This document shows, in pieces, positions 17,691 to 26,061 of a DNA stretch of 64,000 nucleotides (positions within the stretch are counted from its first letter, which is position 1; every line of letters starts with the position of its first letter). Location of the stretch: NCBI GenBank assembly GCA_934636715.1, contig CAKUBE010000007.1, positions 1 to 64,000 of the forward strand. The letters are read 5' to 3'. The notes under the pieces are model-generated. The model saw only the letters and a program-made list of their open reading frames with translations, ran no database searches and was not told the origin of the DNA. The stretch is from an uncultured Arachnia sp. (lineage in GTDB: Bacteria > Actinomycetota > Actinomycetes > Propionibacteriales > Propionibacteriaceae). Made by a program: the position numbers and the translations under genes.

Positions 17691-19358
17691 TTGCCTCCCC
17701 TCACGTCCTTCGACCTGGTCCCCGCGCCGACAACGGTGCAACCGGGCGAGCGGTCCTTCATCCTTTCCGGCCCCATCGCCGTCGAGATCGACGGGGAGTT
17801 GGCCGGGGCGTGGCCGCTGGCCGTCGACGTGCTGTCGACCCGCCTCGGGCTGGTCCCCGGCGCGCCCGCCGACGGCGCCGACCTCGGCATCCGCCTCGAC
17901 CCGGAGCTCCCGGCCGACGCCTACCGCCTCCGGGTCTCGCCCTCCGCCTGGCGGTTGCCCGCCGAGGAGGCCGCCCAGGTGGACATCTGGGCGTCGAGCC
18001 TGGCGGGCGCGGTGAACGCGCTGCGCACCCTGCAGCAGCTGATCGGCGCGGAGGCCTTCCGGCGCGCGCCGCTCGGCGCTCCGGTGACGGTTCCCGAGGT
18101 GGTCATCGAGGATTCCCCGCGGTTCGGGCACCGGGGCGTGCTGCTCGACGTCGCCCGCAACTTCCTGCCGAAGGACCAGGTGATGCGGTTCATCGACGTC
18201 GCCTCGATGCACAAGCTCAACATCCTGCAGCTGCACCTGACCGACGACCAGGGGTGGAGGATGGAGGTCCGCGCCTACCCGCTCCTGACCGAGGTCGGGT
18301 CGTGGCGCACGGAGTCCCAGGTGGGCTCGTCGCGGTCCACCCTGTACGACGGGCAGCCGCACGGTGGGTACTACACGCAGGACGACCTTCGCGAGATCGT
18401 CGCGTTCGCGCGCACCAGGGGCGTGACGATCGTGCCGGAGATCGACGTTCCCGGACACTCTCAGGCGGCGATGGCCGCGTACCGGGAGCTGTCCGCCGCC
18501 AACCTCGACCTCCCGGTCTGGACCAGGTGGGGCCTGAACCGGAACGCGCTGGACACCTCCGAGTTCGTGCTGGACTTCTACCGGACGGTCCTCGACGAGC
18601 TGATGGAGATCTTCGACTCCCCGATCATCTGCATCGGCGGTGACGAGGTGGACACCGAGCAGTGGGCCAACAGCGACAAGATCGTGCGCCAGGCGGAGGA
18701 GCTGGGGCTCGACGGCGTCGACGAGCTGCTTCCCTGGTTCTCCGCGCAGCTGGCCGACCATCTGCGCTCGCGCGGGCGCCGCGCGAGCGTCTGGGACGAG
18801 GTCGGCGGCGCGCGCGTGCCCCGCGACATCATCGTCAACTCCTGGCGCGGCTACCGCGGCGGACTCGACGCCCTGCACGACGGCCACGACATCGTCGTGT
18901 GCCCCGAGCACCAGGTGTTCCTCGACCACCGCGCCGCGCCGGGGCTCGACGAGCCCACCCCCGTCGGGACGGTGCACACGGTCGAGGACGTCTACCGGTT
19001 CGAGCCCGTCACCGATGAGATCGCCGAGGCGGCGACGGAGCCGGGCGCGGGCATGGTGCTCGGCGCGCAGGCCCAGGTGTGGCGCGAACAGCTCGCCGAT
19101 CCCCGGCACACCGACTACGCGACGTACCCCCGGCTCTGCGCCTTCGCCGAGGTCGTGTGGACGGCGAGGGAGGACCGCGACTGGGGCGACTTCCGCTCCC
19201 GGCTCGACACGCACCTCTCCCGGTTGGACGCCGCCGGGGTCGAGTACCGCCCCATGGACGGCCCCAAGCCCTGGCACCGGCGCCCCCGCGTTCCGGGCTA
19301 TCCGCAGCGGTTCGACGAGCTCGGCAACCTGGTTCCCGCGCCCGGGGGGGAGCGCTAG
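17691..19358 (+). CDS. Beta-N-acetylhexosaminidase, glycoside hydrolase family 20
   Basis: A 555-residue GH20 enzyme that releases terminal N-acetylglucosamine or galactosamine. An N-terminal alpha/beta domain (about 1-140) precedes the TIM barrel starting at SPRFGHRGVLLDVARNF. The catalytic Asp-Glu pair is D318-E319 in CIGGDEVDTEQW; W residues lining the sugar site are present (VWDEVGG, WRGYRGG). The start is TTG, 3 bp after the IclR stop. No signal peptide is seen, so it should act inside the cell on imported chito-oligosaccharides. Its stop codon lies inside the left end of the 168-bp inverted repeat. Confidence 0.92.
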   Translation: MPPLTSFDLVPAPTTVQPGERSFILSGPIAVEIDGELAGAWPLAVDVLSTRLGLVPGAPADGADLGIRLDPELPADAYRLRVSPSAWRLPAEEAAQVDIWASSLAGAVNALRTLQQLIGAEAFRRAPLGAPVTVPEVVIEDSPRFGHRGVLLDVARNFLPKDQVMRFIDVASMHKLNILQLHLTDDQGWRMEVRAYPLLTEVGSWRTESQVGSSRSTLYDGQPHGGYYTQDDLREIVAFARTRGVTIVPEIDVPGHSQAAMAAYRELSAANLDLPVWTRWGLNRNALDTSEFVLDFYRTVLDELMEIFDSPIICIGGDEVDTEQWANSDKIVRQAEELGLDGVDELLPWFSAQLADHLRSRGRRASVWDEVGGARVPRDIIVNSWRGYRGGLDALHDGHDIVVCPEHQVFLDHRAAPGLDEPTPVGTVHTVEDVYRFEPVTDEIAEAATEPGAGMVLGAQAQVWREQLADPRHTDYATYPRLCAFAEVVWTAREDRDWGDFRSRLDTHLSRLDAAGVEYRPMDGPKPWHRRPRVPGYPQRFDELGNLVPAPGGER

Positions 19359-19522
19359 GGCGTGTCTCCCAATCCCTCGTGGGAAGCCCGGGCGTCATCC
19401 GCGCCCGAGTGGGAAGGCCGACGAGTGAGGCATACCGGTGCCGTCTGTCGATCGAGGAGAACGAACCCAGTCGGGATGCGGGGGCGTCCGGGCGTCGCGA
19501 GGGATTGGGAGACACGTCCTAG
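19355..19522. repeat. 168-bp inverted-repeat element between convergent genes
   Basis: Terminal inverted repeats of 25 bp differ at one base: left 19355-19379 (CTAGGGCGTGTCTCCCAATC...) and right 19498-19522. Inside, GCCCGG, CGCCC and GAGTGGG-like segments also pair with the opposite side, and the centre is GGCATACCGGTGCC (19429-19442). The TAG stops of both the GH20 gene and the facing YdcF-like gene lie inside the CTAG ends. It may be a non-autonomous mobile element (MITE-like) that landed at the gene ends, or a large bidirectional terminator. Confidence 0.75.
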
Positions 19523-20178
19523 GCCTCGACGGCCGCGAGGAGGGCGGGGTCGAACGGGTCCGCCTGGGGCTGCCGGGAGGTGGCGACGTCCCATTCCATC
19601 TTGAGGTTCGCCGCCCACTCGCGGCCCTTGCCCTTCGCCCAGACGGCGGGGTAGCGGGTCCGCATCGACTCGTCGGGGACCCCTACGGCGTCGACGCCGA
19701 CCTGGCGGCAGATCGCGATGGCCCGGTCGAGGTGGTAGTCCTGCGTGACGATCGTCAGTTCCTCGACGCCGAACACGTCGCGGGCGCGGACGCACGAGTC
19801 GTAGGTGTCGAACCCCGCCTCGTCCTCGAAGATCCGCTCCGGCGGGACGCCGCGTTCCTCCAGGTAGCGGCGCATCATCGTCGTCTCGTGATTGGACCTC
19901 GCCAGGTTGTCGCCGCTGACCAGCAGCACGCGCACCTTGCCCGCCTCGAACAGCGACAGGGCGACGTCCAGCCGCGCGGCGAGGAACGCCGACGGCCGGT
20001 CCGCGTGCGAGCGCGCCCCCAGCACGAGGCCCACGCCCCGCTCGGGCACGTCGTCGGGCGGGTACGCCCGTCCGGCGGCCAGGGACGCCACGCGCACCGT
20101 CGACACGGCCACCGCGATCACCCCGACGACCACGACCGCGCCCGCGGCGATGAGAACGGTCCTCCAGGGTCTCCGCAT
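19519..20178 (-). CDS. YdcF/SanA-like DUF218 membrane-anchored protein
   Basis: A 219-residue protein. A single N-terminal membrane segment (about 8-30) is followed by the DUF218 fold: VGLVLGARSHADRPSAFLAARLD (about 50-72), VLLVSGDN (about 84-91), the ERGVP..RIFEDE block and LTIVTQDYHLDRA (about 141-153). E. coli SanA of this family affects envelope barrier function. It lies 9 bp downstream of the pgi start-side promoter region and on the same strand as pgi, so it may be co-transcribed from it. Its activity is unknown. Confidence 0.82.
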   Translation of the reverse strand: MRRPWRTVLIAAGAVVVVGVIAVAVSTVRVASLAAGRAYPPDDVPERGVGLVLGARSHADRPSAFLAARLDVALSLFEAGKVRVLLVSGDNLARSNHETTMMRRYLEERGVPPERIFEDEAGFDTYDSCVRARDVFGVEELTIVTQDYHLDRAIAICRQVGVDAVGVPDESMRTRYPAVWAKGKGREWAANLKMEWDVATSRQPQADPFDPALLAAVEA

Positions 20179-20187
20179 AGGGCTGAG

Positions 20188-21861
20188 TCAGTCGCGGTGG
20201 GCCAGGTACCAGCTCACCAGCGACTTGGTCGACCCGTCCTGGCGGTCGAGGGCCTCGGCATCGCCGAAGACCGCGGGCGCGATCTCCATCGCGAGCTTCT
20301 TGCCCAGCTCGACGCCCCACTGGTCGAACGAGTCGATGCCCCAGACGATGCCCTGGACGAACGTGATGTGCTCGTACAGCGCGATCAACTGGCCGACCAC
20401 CGACGGCGTCAGCGCGGGCGCCATGATCGACGTCGTCGGCTTGTTGCCCGCGAACACGCGAGCCGGGACGATGGCCTCAGGGGTGCCCTCGGCGCGCACC
20501 TCGTCGGCCGTCTTGCCGAACGCGAGCGCGGCGGTCTGCGCGAAGAAGTTCGCGAGGAACAGGCCGTGGACGTCCGCGTCGCCGTCCTGCGTCGGGTGCG
20601 CGGGGTTGGCGACGGCGATGAAGTCCGCCGGGATGAGCCGCGTGCCCTGGTGGATCAGCTGGTAGAACGCGTGCTGGCCGTTGGTGCCGGGCTCGCCCCA
20701 GAAGATCTCGCCGGTGTCGCTGGTGACCGGCGTGCCGTCCCAGCGCACGGACTTGCCGTTGGACTCCATGGTCAGTTGCTGCAGGTACGCGGCGAAGCGG
20801 TGCAGGTACTGCGCGTAGGGCAGGACGGCGTGGCTGTGTGCGTCGAAGAAGTTGACGTACCAGACGTTGAGCAGGCCCATCAGCAGCGGGACGTTGCGCT
20901 CCGGCGCCTCGTTCAGGAAGTGCTGGTCGACGGCGTGGAAGCCGGCGAGGAAGTCGCGGAAGCCGTCGGGTCCGATGGCGATGGCGACGGGGAGGCCGAC
21001 GGCGGAGTCGACGGAGTAGCGGCCGCCGACCCAATTCCAGAAGCCGAACGCGTTGACCGGGTCGATGCCGAACTCCGCGACCTTGTCCAGCGCCGTCGAC
21101 ACCGCGACGAAGTGCTTGGCGATCGCGCCGCGGCGGGCGTCGTCGGTGTCCTCGATGACGCCGCCGTCGACCAGCGCGCCCAGGAACCAGTCGCGCGCCA
21201 TGCGGGCGTTGGTCAGGGTCTCGAGCGTGGTGAAGGTCTTGGAGGCGACGATGAACAGCGTCGTCTCCGGGTCGAGGTCAGCGACCTTCTCCGCGCAGTC
21301 GGCGGGGTCGATGTTGGAGACGAAGCGGCAGGTCAGCCCGTTCTGGACGTAGGGGATGAGCGCCTCGTAGACCATGACCGGCCCGAGGTCGGAGCCGCCG
21401 ATGCCGATGTTGACGACGGTCTCGATCCGCTTGCCGGTGACGCCGACCCACTCGCCGGAGCGGACCTTGTCCGCGAACGCGTACATCTTGTCGAGCACCT
21501 CGTGCACGTCGGCGACGACGTCCTGGCCGTCGACGACGAGCTCGGCGTCGCGCGGGAGCCGCAGCGCGGTGTGCAGCACGGCGCGGTCCTCGGTGACGTT
21601 GATGTGCGCGCCGCCGAACATCGCCGCGCGGCGGCCGGGCAGGTCGACCTGGTCGGCGAGGCGCAGCAGCGCGGCGACGACGTCCTCGTTGATGAGGTTC
21701 TTGGAGAGGTCGACGTGGAGGTCCGCGAGGTCGAAGGTGAACTCCTCCGCGCGGCGCGGGTCCGCCGCGAACCACGCGCGGAGGTCGGGGACGAGGGCGT
21801 CCTTGAGCGTCTGCAGGTCGGCCCAGGCGGCGGTGGTGGTGGCATCAACCGGTGAAGTCAT
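20188..21861 (-). CDS. pgi: Glucose-6-phosphate isomerase
   Basis: A 557-residue enzyme interconverting glucose-6-phosphate and fructose-6-phosphate. Conserved stretches include [20 protein letters not shown] (about 149-168), [13 protein letters not shown] (about 202-214), [20 protein letters not shown] (about 272-291, PGI signature), the catalytic Glu region [14 protein letters not shown] (about 388-401) and the C-terminal [14 protein letters not shown] signature (about 515-528). Full length for the bacterial family. It is followed by the YdcF-like gene with a 9-bp gap. Confidence 0.95.
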   Translation of the reverse strand: MTSPVDATTTAAWADLQTLKDALVPDLRAWFAADPRRAEEFTFDLADLHVDLSKNLINEDVVAALLRLADQVDLPGRRAAMFGGAHINVTEDRAVLHTALRLPRDAELVVDGQDVVADVHEVLDKMYAFADKVRSGEWVGVTGKRIETVVNIGIGGSDLGPVMVYEALIPYVQNGLTCRFVSNIDPADCAEKVADLDPETTLFIVASKTFTTLETLTNARMARDWFLGALVDGGVIEDTDDARRGAIAKHFVAVSTALDKVAEFGIDPVNAFGFWNWVGGRYSVDSAVGLPVAIAIGPDGFRDFLAGFHAVDQHFLNEAPERNVPLLMGLLNVWYVNFFDAHSHAVLPYAQYLHRFAAYLQQLTMESNGKSVRWDGTPVTSDTGEIFWGEPGTNGQHAFYQLIHQGTRLIPADFIAVANPAHPTQDGDADVHGLFLANFFAQTAALAFGKTADEVRAEGTPEAIVPARVFAGNKPTTSIMAPALTPSVVGQLIALYEHITFVQGIVWGIDSFDQWGVELGKKLAMEIAPAVFGDAEALDRQDGSTKSLVSWYLAHRD

Positions 21862-21880
21862 GCCCCTAGCCTAACGACTC

Positions 21881-21933
21881 ACCGCTCCTTGAGCCGCGCC
21901 TAGGAGCGAAGCGACGCAGCGCGTGTCGAAAGG
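21881..21933. repeat. Dispersed repeat C, diverged copy upstream of pgi
   Basis: Resembles the window's dispersed repeat: ACCGCTCCTTGAGCCG (21881-21896), then GAGCGAAGCGACGC, then GCGTGTCGAAA (21921-21931). Other copies read CCGCTGGTTGAGCC ... GACGAAGGAGC ... GTGTCGAAACCA. It lies between the pgi start and the end of the next minus-strand gene. Confidence 0.5.
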
Positions 21934-21946
21934 TCTGGCGCCCGGT

Positions 21947-23125
21947 TCACCGAATGCTCAGGTGCACGTGATCGTAGTGATTGGCCGTCGCGCCGCCGCG
22001 GTCGGACATCGAGCGCCAGCCGTCGCCGCTGCGCTGGGTGGTCCAGATCTTCTGCTCGTAGATGACCTCGACGACGCCGAGCGAGCCGGCGTTGGCGCGC
22101 GCCCACCGGGCGATCTCCCAGCCGGCCTCGCCCGAGATCATGATGTCGAGCGCGCGGCCGGAGCCGTGGTACCCGGAGTCGCCGGGGCGGTAGCCGCCGT
22201 AGCTCTTCACGGCGGGGAACTTCGCGCAGACCGCGCGCAGCACCGCCGTCGCGCGGGACGTCAGGTTCTTCTCCAGCCCCCGCGCCTTGGGGCAGGCGGC
22301 CGACGAGAAGTCCGAGTCCTTCGAGCTCGAGTCCTTCGACGCCGAGCCCTTGCGGGACGGACGCTCGCGCCGCTCGGGCTTCGGCTTGGTGTCGGTCAGG
22401 TAGCTCGCCTTGACCCAGCCCGCCCGGTTCTTCCAGACGACCTGGCGCCAGCCGTCGACGACGCGCTCCGTGACGACGAGGGAATCACCTCGGTCGACCG
22501 TGGTGCGGACGTCGTGCTGCGCCCCGGGGCCGCGGCGCACGTTGACGGCGCTCCTGGCGTACCGCTTTCCGTCCGTGTCGCCCAGTTCGGCGTAGTCCGC
22601 GGCCTGCGCGGCCTTCTTCTGGGCTGCCTTCTCCTTCGCGGCGCGGTCCTCCTTCTTCGAGGAGGGAGCCTTCGAGGTCTTGGCGGGCTTCGGCTCGGCG
22701 GACTCCTTCTTCTTCGACGGCGTGGTCGACGGCTTCCTTCCGGCCGACGTCGTGGGCTCGGCCGACGACGCGGGCGGCGCGGACGGGAGGGACGCCGTCG
22801 ACGGCTTCGGCTCGGCGGCCGTGGGGCTGACCAGCGGGGCCTGCGTCTGCGACCGGGATGTCCCGAGCACCCGCTCGGGGGTGAACGTGGTGGCGGGGAT
22901 GACGGCGACGTCCGGATCCGCCCGCTCGACGCTGCCCTTGCCCAAGGGGAGCAGGGCTCCGCCGACGACGAGCCCGACGACGGCCAGCGCGGCCACCGGT
23001 GCCAGGACGAGGCGGATGGCGCGGGGACGGGACTCCCCGGTGCCCCTGCGGGGACTCGCGGGCGTGGGCAGCTCGACGACGGCGTCCTCGTCCGCCTGGG
23101 CTGCGCGTCGTGCTGAGACCACCAC
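21947..23125 (-). CDS. Membrane-anchored SH3 protein with peptidase-like C-terminal domain
   Basis: A 392-residue envelope protein. One membrane segment (about 38-60) is followed by a long low-complexity Ser/Pro/Lys/Glu linker, a bacterial SH3 domain (about 190-250, VNVRRGPGAQHDV ... AGWVKASYL), a second charged linker and a C-terminal domain (about 285-392). The last contains YHGSGRALDI and NHYDHVHLS, the His/Asp pattern of M15-type or VldE-type peptidase folds. A cell-wall binding and cleaving role is inferred. A 20-bp palindrome lies just upstream of the start. Confidence 0.75.
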   Translation of the reverse strand: MVVSARRAAQADEDAVVELPTPASPRRGTGESRPRAIRLVLAPVAALAVVGLVVGGALLPLGKGSVERADPDVAVIPATTFTPERVLGTSRSQTQAPLVSPTAAEPKPSTASLPSAPPASSAEPTTSAGRKPSTTPSKKKESAEPKPAKTSKAPSSKKEDRAAKEKAAQKKAAQAADYAELGDTDGKRYARSAVNVRRGPGAQHDVRTTVDRGDSLVVTERVVDGWRQVVWKNRAGWVKASYLTDTKPKPERRERPSRKGSASKDSSSKDSDFSSAACPKARGLEKNLTSRATAVLRAVCAKFPAVKSYGGYRPGDSGYHGSGRALDIMISGEAGWEIARWARANAGSLGVVEVIYEQKIWTTQRSGDGWRSMSDRGGATANHYDHVHLSIR

Positions 23126-23135
23126 GACCCCTTTC

Positions 23136-23155
23136 CTGAGAAATTCTTATCTCAG
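23136..23155. promoter_or_regulatory. 20-bp AT-rich palindrome upstream of the SH3 protein gene
   Basis: Arms CTGAGA (23136-23141) and TCTCAG (23150-23155) with an 8-bp spacer AATTCTTA; the interior GAA/TTC also partly pairs. It lies 11 bp upstream of the minus-strand start at 23125 in unusually AT-rich DNA, so it may be an operator or overlap the promoter. It is adjacent to AAGC-rich divergent promoter DNA for the gene at 23262. Confidence 0.35.
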
Positions 23156-23261
23156 CTTAAGCCTTCAGTCCGGCGTTCTCAACCCCCGGGGAGGAACCGA
23201 TCCATTACTGTCGCCTGGGAAGGACCGGTGGTTCCCGGGGTAGCGAGGATCGGGAGACCTC

Positions 23262-24266
23262 ATGAACACACGAGCAGTTCGCGCCGCGGTCGCGGGCGTC
23301 GTCGTCGCGCTCCTGACCCTCGTCGCCCCTCTTGCCGCCCGCGCGGCCGGGTCGGATCTCGGCGCGAGCTTCTCGCGCGACGACGGGGCGGTCACCGCGC
23401 GCGGCCAGCTGACCAGCGACGGCGCTCCCCTCCCCGACGAACCCTTGTTCCTGTTCCTCGACGGCGACGAGGTCGCCAGCGGCAAGACCGGGGGCGACGG
23501 GACGTACACGCTCAGTCTCAGCATCCCCGGACAGCTCGACACGGGCGCTCACCGCGTCGAACTGCACTTCTCCGGCAACGGCGAGGCGGAGCCCACGAGC
23601 GCCGAGTACCGGTTCGAGATCGAGCGGCAGCCACGGGTGCTGCGGCTCCGGGCCGAGGCGCCCGAGACGGCGACCAACGGCGAGGTGATCACCGTGTCGG
23701 GGACGCTGCGCACCGAGGACGGCAAGGGCGTCGCGCGTGCCGGGATCGCCCTCTACGACGGCGGCGGCGAGGCCGAGGAGTCCTACACGCTCACCACCAG
23801 CAACGGCGGCTTCGAGACGTTCTACACGATCCCCGAGGCGCAGCCCGACGGCGAACTGACGCTCAGGGTGGCCTTCGCCGGCGCCGACGGGCTCGCCGCC
23901 GCCTCCACGAACCTGCGGATCGAGGTCGAGTTCACCGACATCGCGCCGGAGCCGGAGGAGCCCTCCGAGGAGGCCTCGCCGTCTCCGAGTCCTGAGCCCG
24001 CGGAGGCCTCGCCGTCGGCGACGAGCGTCCCCTCGCCGTCGGCCGCTCCGACGGCGGCCCCGCGAGCGGGCGGGGGCTCGCTGGGCTGGTACCTGGTGGG
24101 CTTGGCCGCCGTGGGCACCGTGATCGTCGGCGCGGCGGCCGCGTTCATCATCCGCGCGAGGGCCCACGACCGGGCGGTCGTCGATGACGAAGACTCGGAT
24201 GGGCTCGGGGTGTTCGACGACGAGCCGGAGATTCAGATCGGGCGCCGCGGCCTCCCGCCGGAGTAG
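23262..24266 (+). CDS. Secreted Ig-like repeat protein with C-terminal membrane anchor
   Basis: A 334-residue protein. A Sec signal (about 1-28, ending ARAAG) is followed by two beta-sandwich, Ig-like domains (about 35-115 and 125-225; GQLTSDGAPLPDEP and VSGTLRTEDGKGVA repeats). A Pro/Ser/Glu stalk (about 228-268) leads to a membrane helix (about 272-296) and a short acidic cytoplasmic tail. There is no LPXTG. It is probably a surface-exposed structural or adhesion-like protein; no enzyme motif is visible. Confidence 0.75.
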   Translation: MNTRAVRAAVAGVVVALLTLVAPLAARAAGSDLGASFSRDDGAVTARGQLTSDGAPLPDEPLFLFLDGDEVASGKTGGDGTYTLSLSIPGQLDTGAHRVELHFSGNGEAEPTSAEYRFEIERQPRVLRLRAEAPETATNGEVITVSGTLRTEDGKGVARAGIALYDGGGEAEESYTLTTSNGGFETFYTIPEAQPDGELTLRVAFAGADGLAAASTNLRIEVEFTDIAPEPEEPSEEASPSPSPEPAEASPSATSVPSPSAAPTAAPRAGGGSLGWYLVGLAAVGTVIVGAAAAFIIRARAHDRAVVDDEDSDGLGVFDDEPEIQIGRRGLPPE

Positions 24267-24267
24267 G

Positions 24268-24888
24268 TCAGTCCCCGCGCTTGTTGACCGCGACGAAGGA
24301 GGCGCAGCGGTCGCGCAGCTGGCCGAGCGACCCGCCCGAGTACGCGTCACCGAGCAGCGTCGACTCGACGCCCACCGCCTGCGCGCCGGCCTTCAACCAC
24401 TCCCCCGCGGCGTACGCCCCGATGCCGCCGAGCGCGACGACCCGGTCGATCAGGCCCAGCTCGGCCAGGCGCGAGGCCATGGAATGACCCGTCACGTCCG
24501 CGGGATAGAGCAGCGCCCTGCCATCCGGCAGAGCGAGCGCGGCGCGAACCTCCGTCGGCGTCATGGCCGAGCCGTGGCACGGCAGCCCCTCCTCCTGCGC
24601 GGCGAACGCGACCTCCTCGGACGCGACGTCGGCGAGCACGAACCGGGCACCCCGCTCCGCCGCGAGCCGCACGCCGTCGGCGTCGACGACCCGCGTGGCG
24701 CCGAAGACGGCCCGCGCGCCGAAGATGGCGACGACGTCGGCGAACGCCTCGCAGGAGGCCGGCAGCACGAAGCCGGTCAAGCCCTGCTGGATCAGCACCT
24801 CGACGACGCCGACGTGATCATCGAGCGGGGCGTCGGGAAGGCTCGCAATGACGCCGGTAGGGCACAACTGATCGGACACGCTTGGCAT
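24268..24888 (-). CDS. KDPG-aldolase-like protein lacking the Schiff-base lysine
   Basis: A 206-residue protein with the (beta/alpha)8 layout and length of 2-keto-3-deoxy-6-phosphogluconate aldolase (Eda): VGVVEVLIQQGLTGFVLP, RFVLADVASEEV and ALGGIGAYAAGEWLKAGAQAVGV in the expected order. In the canonical enzyme the fourth block reads KFFPA with the catalytic Lys; here it is ALLYPAD, with no Lys. The Glu of the LEITLR block is also absent. The ATG at 24888 begins MPSVSDQL. It is the last gene of the GH13 sugar locus and is preceded by an oxidoreductase gene. Activity is therefore uncertain. Confidence 0.7.
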   Translation of the reverse strand: MPSVSDQLCPTGVIASLPDAPLDDHVGVVEVLIQQGLTGFVLPASCEAFADVVAIFGARAVFGATRVVDADGVRLAAERGARFVLADVASEEVAFAAQEEGLPCHGSAMTPTEVRAALALPDGRALLYPADVTGHSMASRLAELGLIDRVVALGGIGAYAAGEWLKAGAQAVGVESTLLGDAYSGGSLGQLRDRCASFVAVNKRGD

Positions 24889-24929
24889 GATACCGATCCC
24901 CGGCACCGGTCCGAGCACACCGCCGGCGC

Positions 24930-26027
24930 TCACTGGGCGGAGCCGTCCTCCCACTGCCAGCGCGCGTCGCGGGTATCCACCGTCGCCCCGGTCGCGGCCG
25001 CCTCCTCGATGGCGAGCCCGAGCACGGCGTCGTGGATGGCCTCCCGCAGCGGATAGGGGGCAGGCGCCCGGCCGGCCGCCCACTCGCCGGTGGCGGCCAT
25101 GAGCGCCGCCATCGCGATCTCCTCGTCCATCAGCCGATGCCCGAGGAACGGGTTCTCGAACAGGAACTCGCCGTCCAGGTGGATGCCCTCCGTGTCGAAG
25201 CCGTCGAGGTTGAGATCGTGGCCCAGGTGCGAGCGCACCAGCGGCGACGTGACGATCCTCCGCGGTCCCATCATGCGGAGAACGGAGTCGTTCTCGATCT
25301 CGCCGCGCGTGCCGCGAATGAGGATGCGCCGGTGCCGGAGGCGGTTGTGCCACTGGTTGTCGGTGAAGTCGTAGAGGCCGAGCCTATCCCCGAAGTCCAG
25401 GGTGGCGATCGTGGTGGCGACCGCGTGCGGCTGCGGGTCGTCGGTCCATCCCGCCCGGCTGAGGGGGTCGACGAGCGGCGCCTCGTGACGCGTGGCACGC
25501 ACCACGGCCGGCTCCTCGCCGAGACCGAGCAGGCCTCTGATGAGCGAGACCGCGTGGTAGCCGTGCGTGGAGGAGACGTGCACGGAGGTCGGCTCGCCGA
25601 TCACCCCGCGGCGCACCGCCGCGAGCCGCGCCGCGTGCCCGGGCATGAGCAGGTACTGCTCGGCGACCTGCACCCGCTCCGGGGCGTCGAGGCCGGCCCA
25701 CATCCGCCGGAGTCCGTCCATCGTCGGCGCCGGGGGCGTCTCGGCGAGCACCCTCGCGCCGGCGGCCACGGTCTCCGCGGTCACGGCCGCGTTGCTCTCT
25801 GCCGAGACCGACACGACGACGAGGTCGGGCGCCGCGCCACGCACCAACTCCGCGGGCGTCGCATAGCCGCGCGTGCCGTACGCGTCGGCGAGCTGCGCGC
25901 ACACCTCAGGACGGCGCGCGCTCACCCCGACGAGCTCGAAGCTCTCGGTGAGCGTGGAGGCCAGCCGCAGGAAGAACTGCGCCCGCCATCCCCCGCCGAC
26001 GACACCTACGCGGTACGGAGTGCTCAT
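24930..26027 (-). CDS. Gfo/Idh/MocA-family oxidoreductase
   Basis: A 365-residue NAD(P)-dependent dehydrogenase-like protein. The N-terminal Rossmann motif is VGVVGGGWRAQFF (about 6-18), and the EKP-like position reads LAETPPAP (about 92-99), so the usual Lys of EKP is not conserved. The C-terminal GFO_IDH_MocA_C domain follows (about 130-340). The ATG at 26027 starts MSTPYRVG. It lies in the GH13/ABC locus with a 34-bp gap to the glucosidase gene. It probably oxidises or epimerises a sugar released there; the substrate is unknown. Confidence 0.82.
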   Translation of the reverse strand: MSTPYRVGVVGGGWRAQFFLRLASTLTESFELVGVSARRPEVCAQLADAYGTRGYATPAELVRGAAPDLVVVSVSAESNAAVTAETVAAGARVLAETPPAPTMDGLRRMWAGLDAPERVQVAEQYLLMPGHAARLAAVRRGVIGEPTSVHVSSTHGYHAVSLIRGLLGLGEEPAVVRATRHEAPLVDPLSRAGWTDDPQPHAVATTIATLDFGDRLGLYDFTDNQWHNRLRHRRILIRGTRGEIENDSVLRMMGPRRIVTSPLVRSHLGHDLNLDGFDTEGIHLDGEFLFENPFLGHRLMDEEIAMAALMAATGEWAAGRAPAPYPLREAIHDAVLGLAIEEAAATGATVDTRDARWQWEDGSAQ

Positions 26028-26061
26028 CGTGCTTCCTTCCGGCCGGAGACCCACGATTGTG

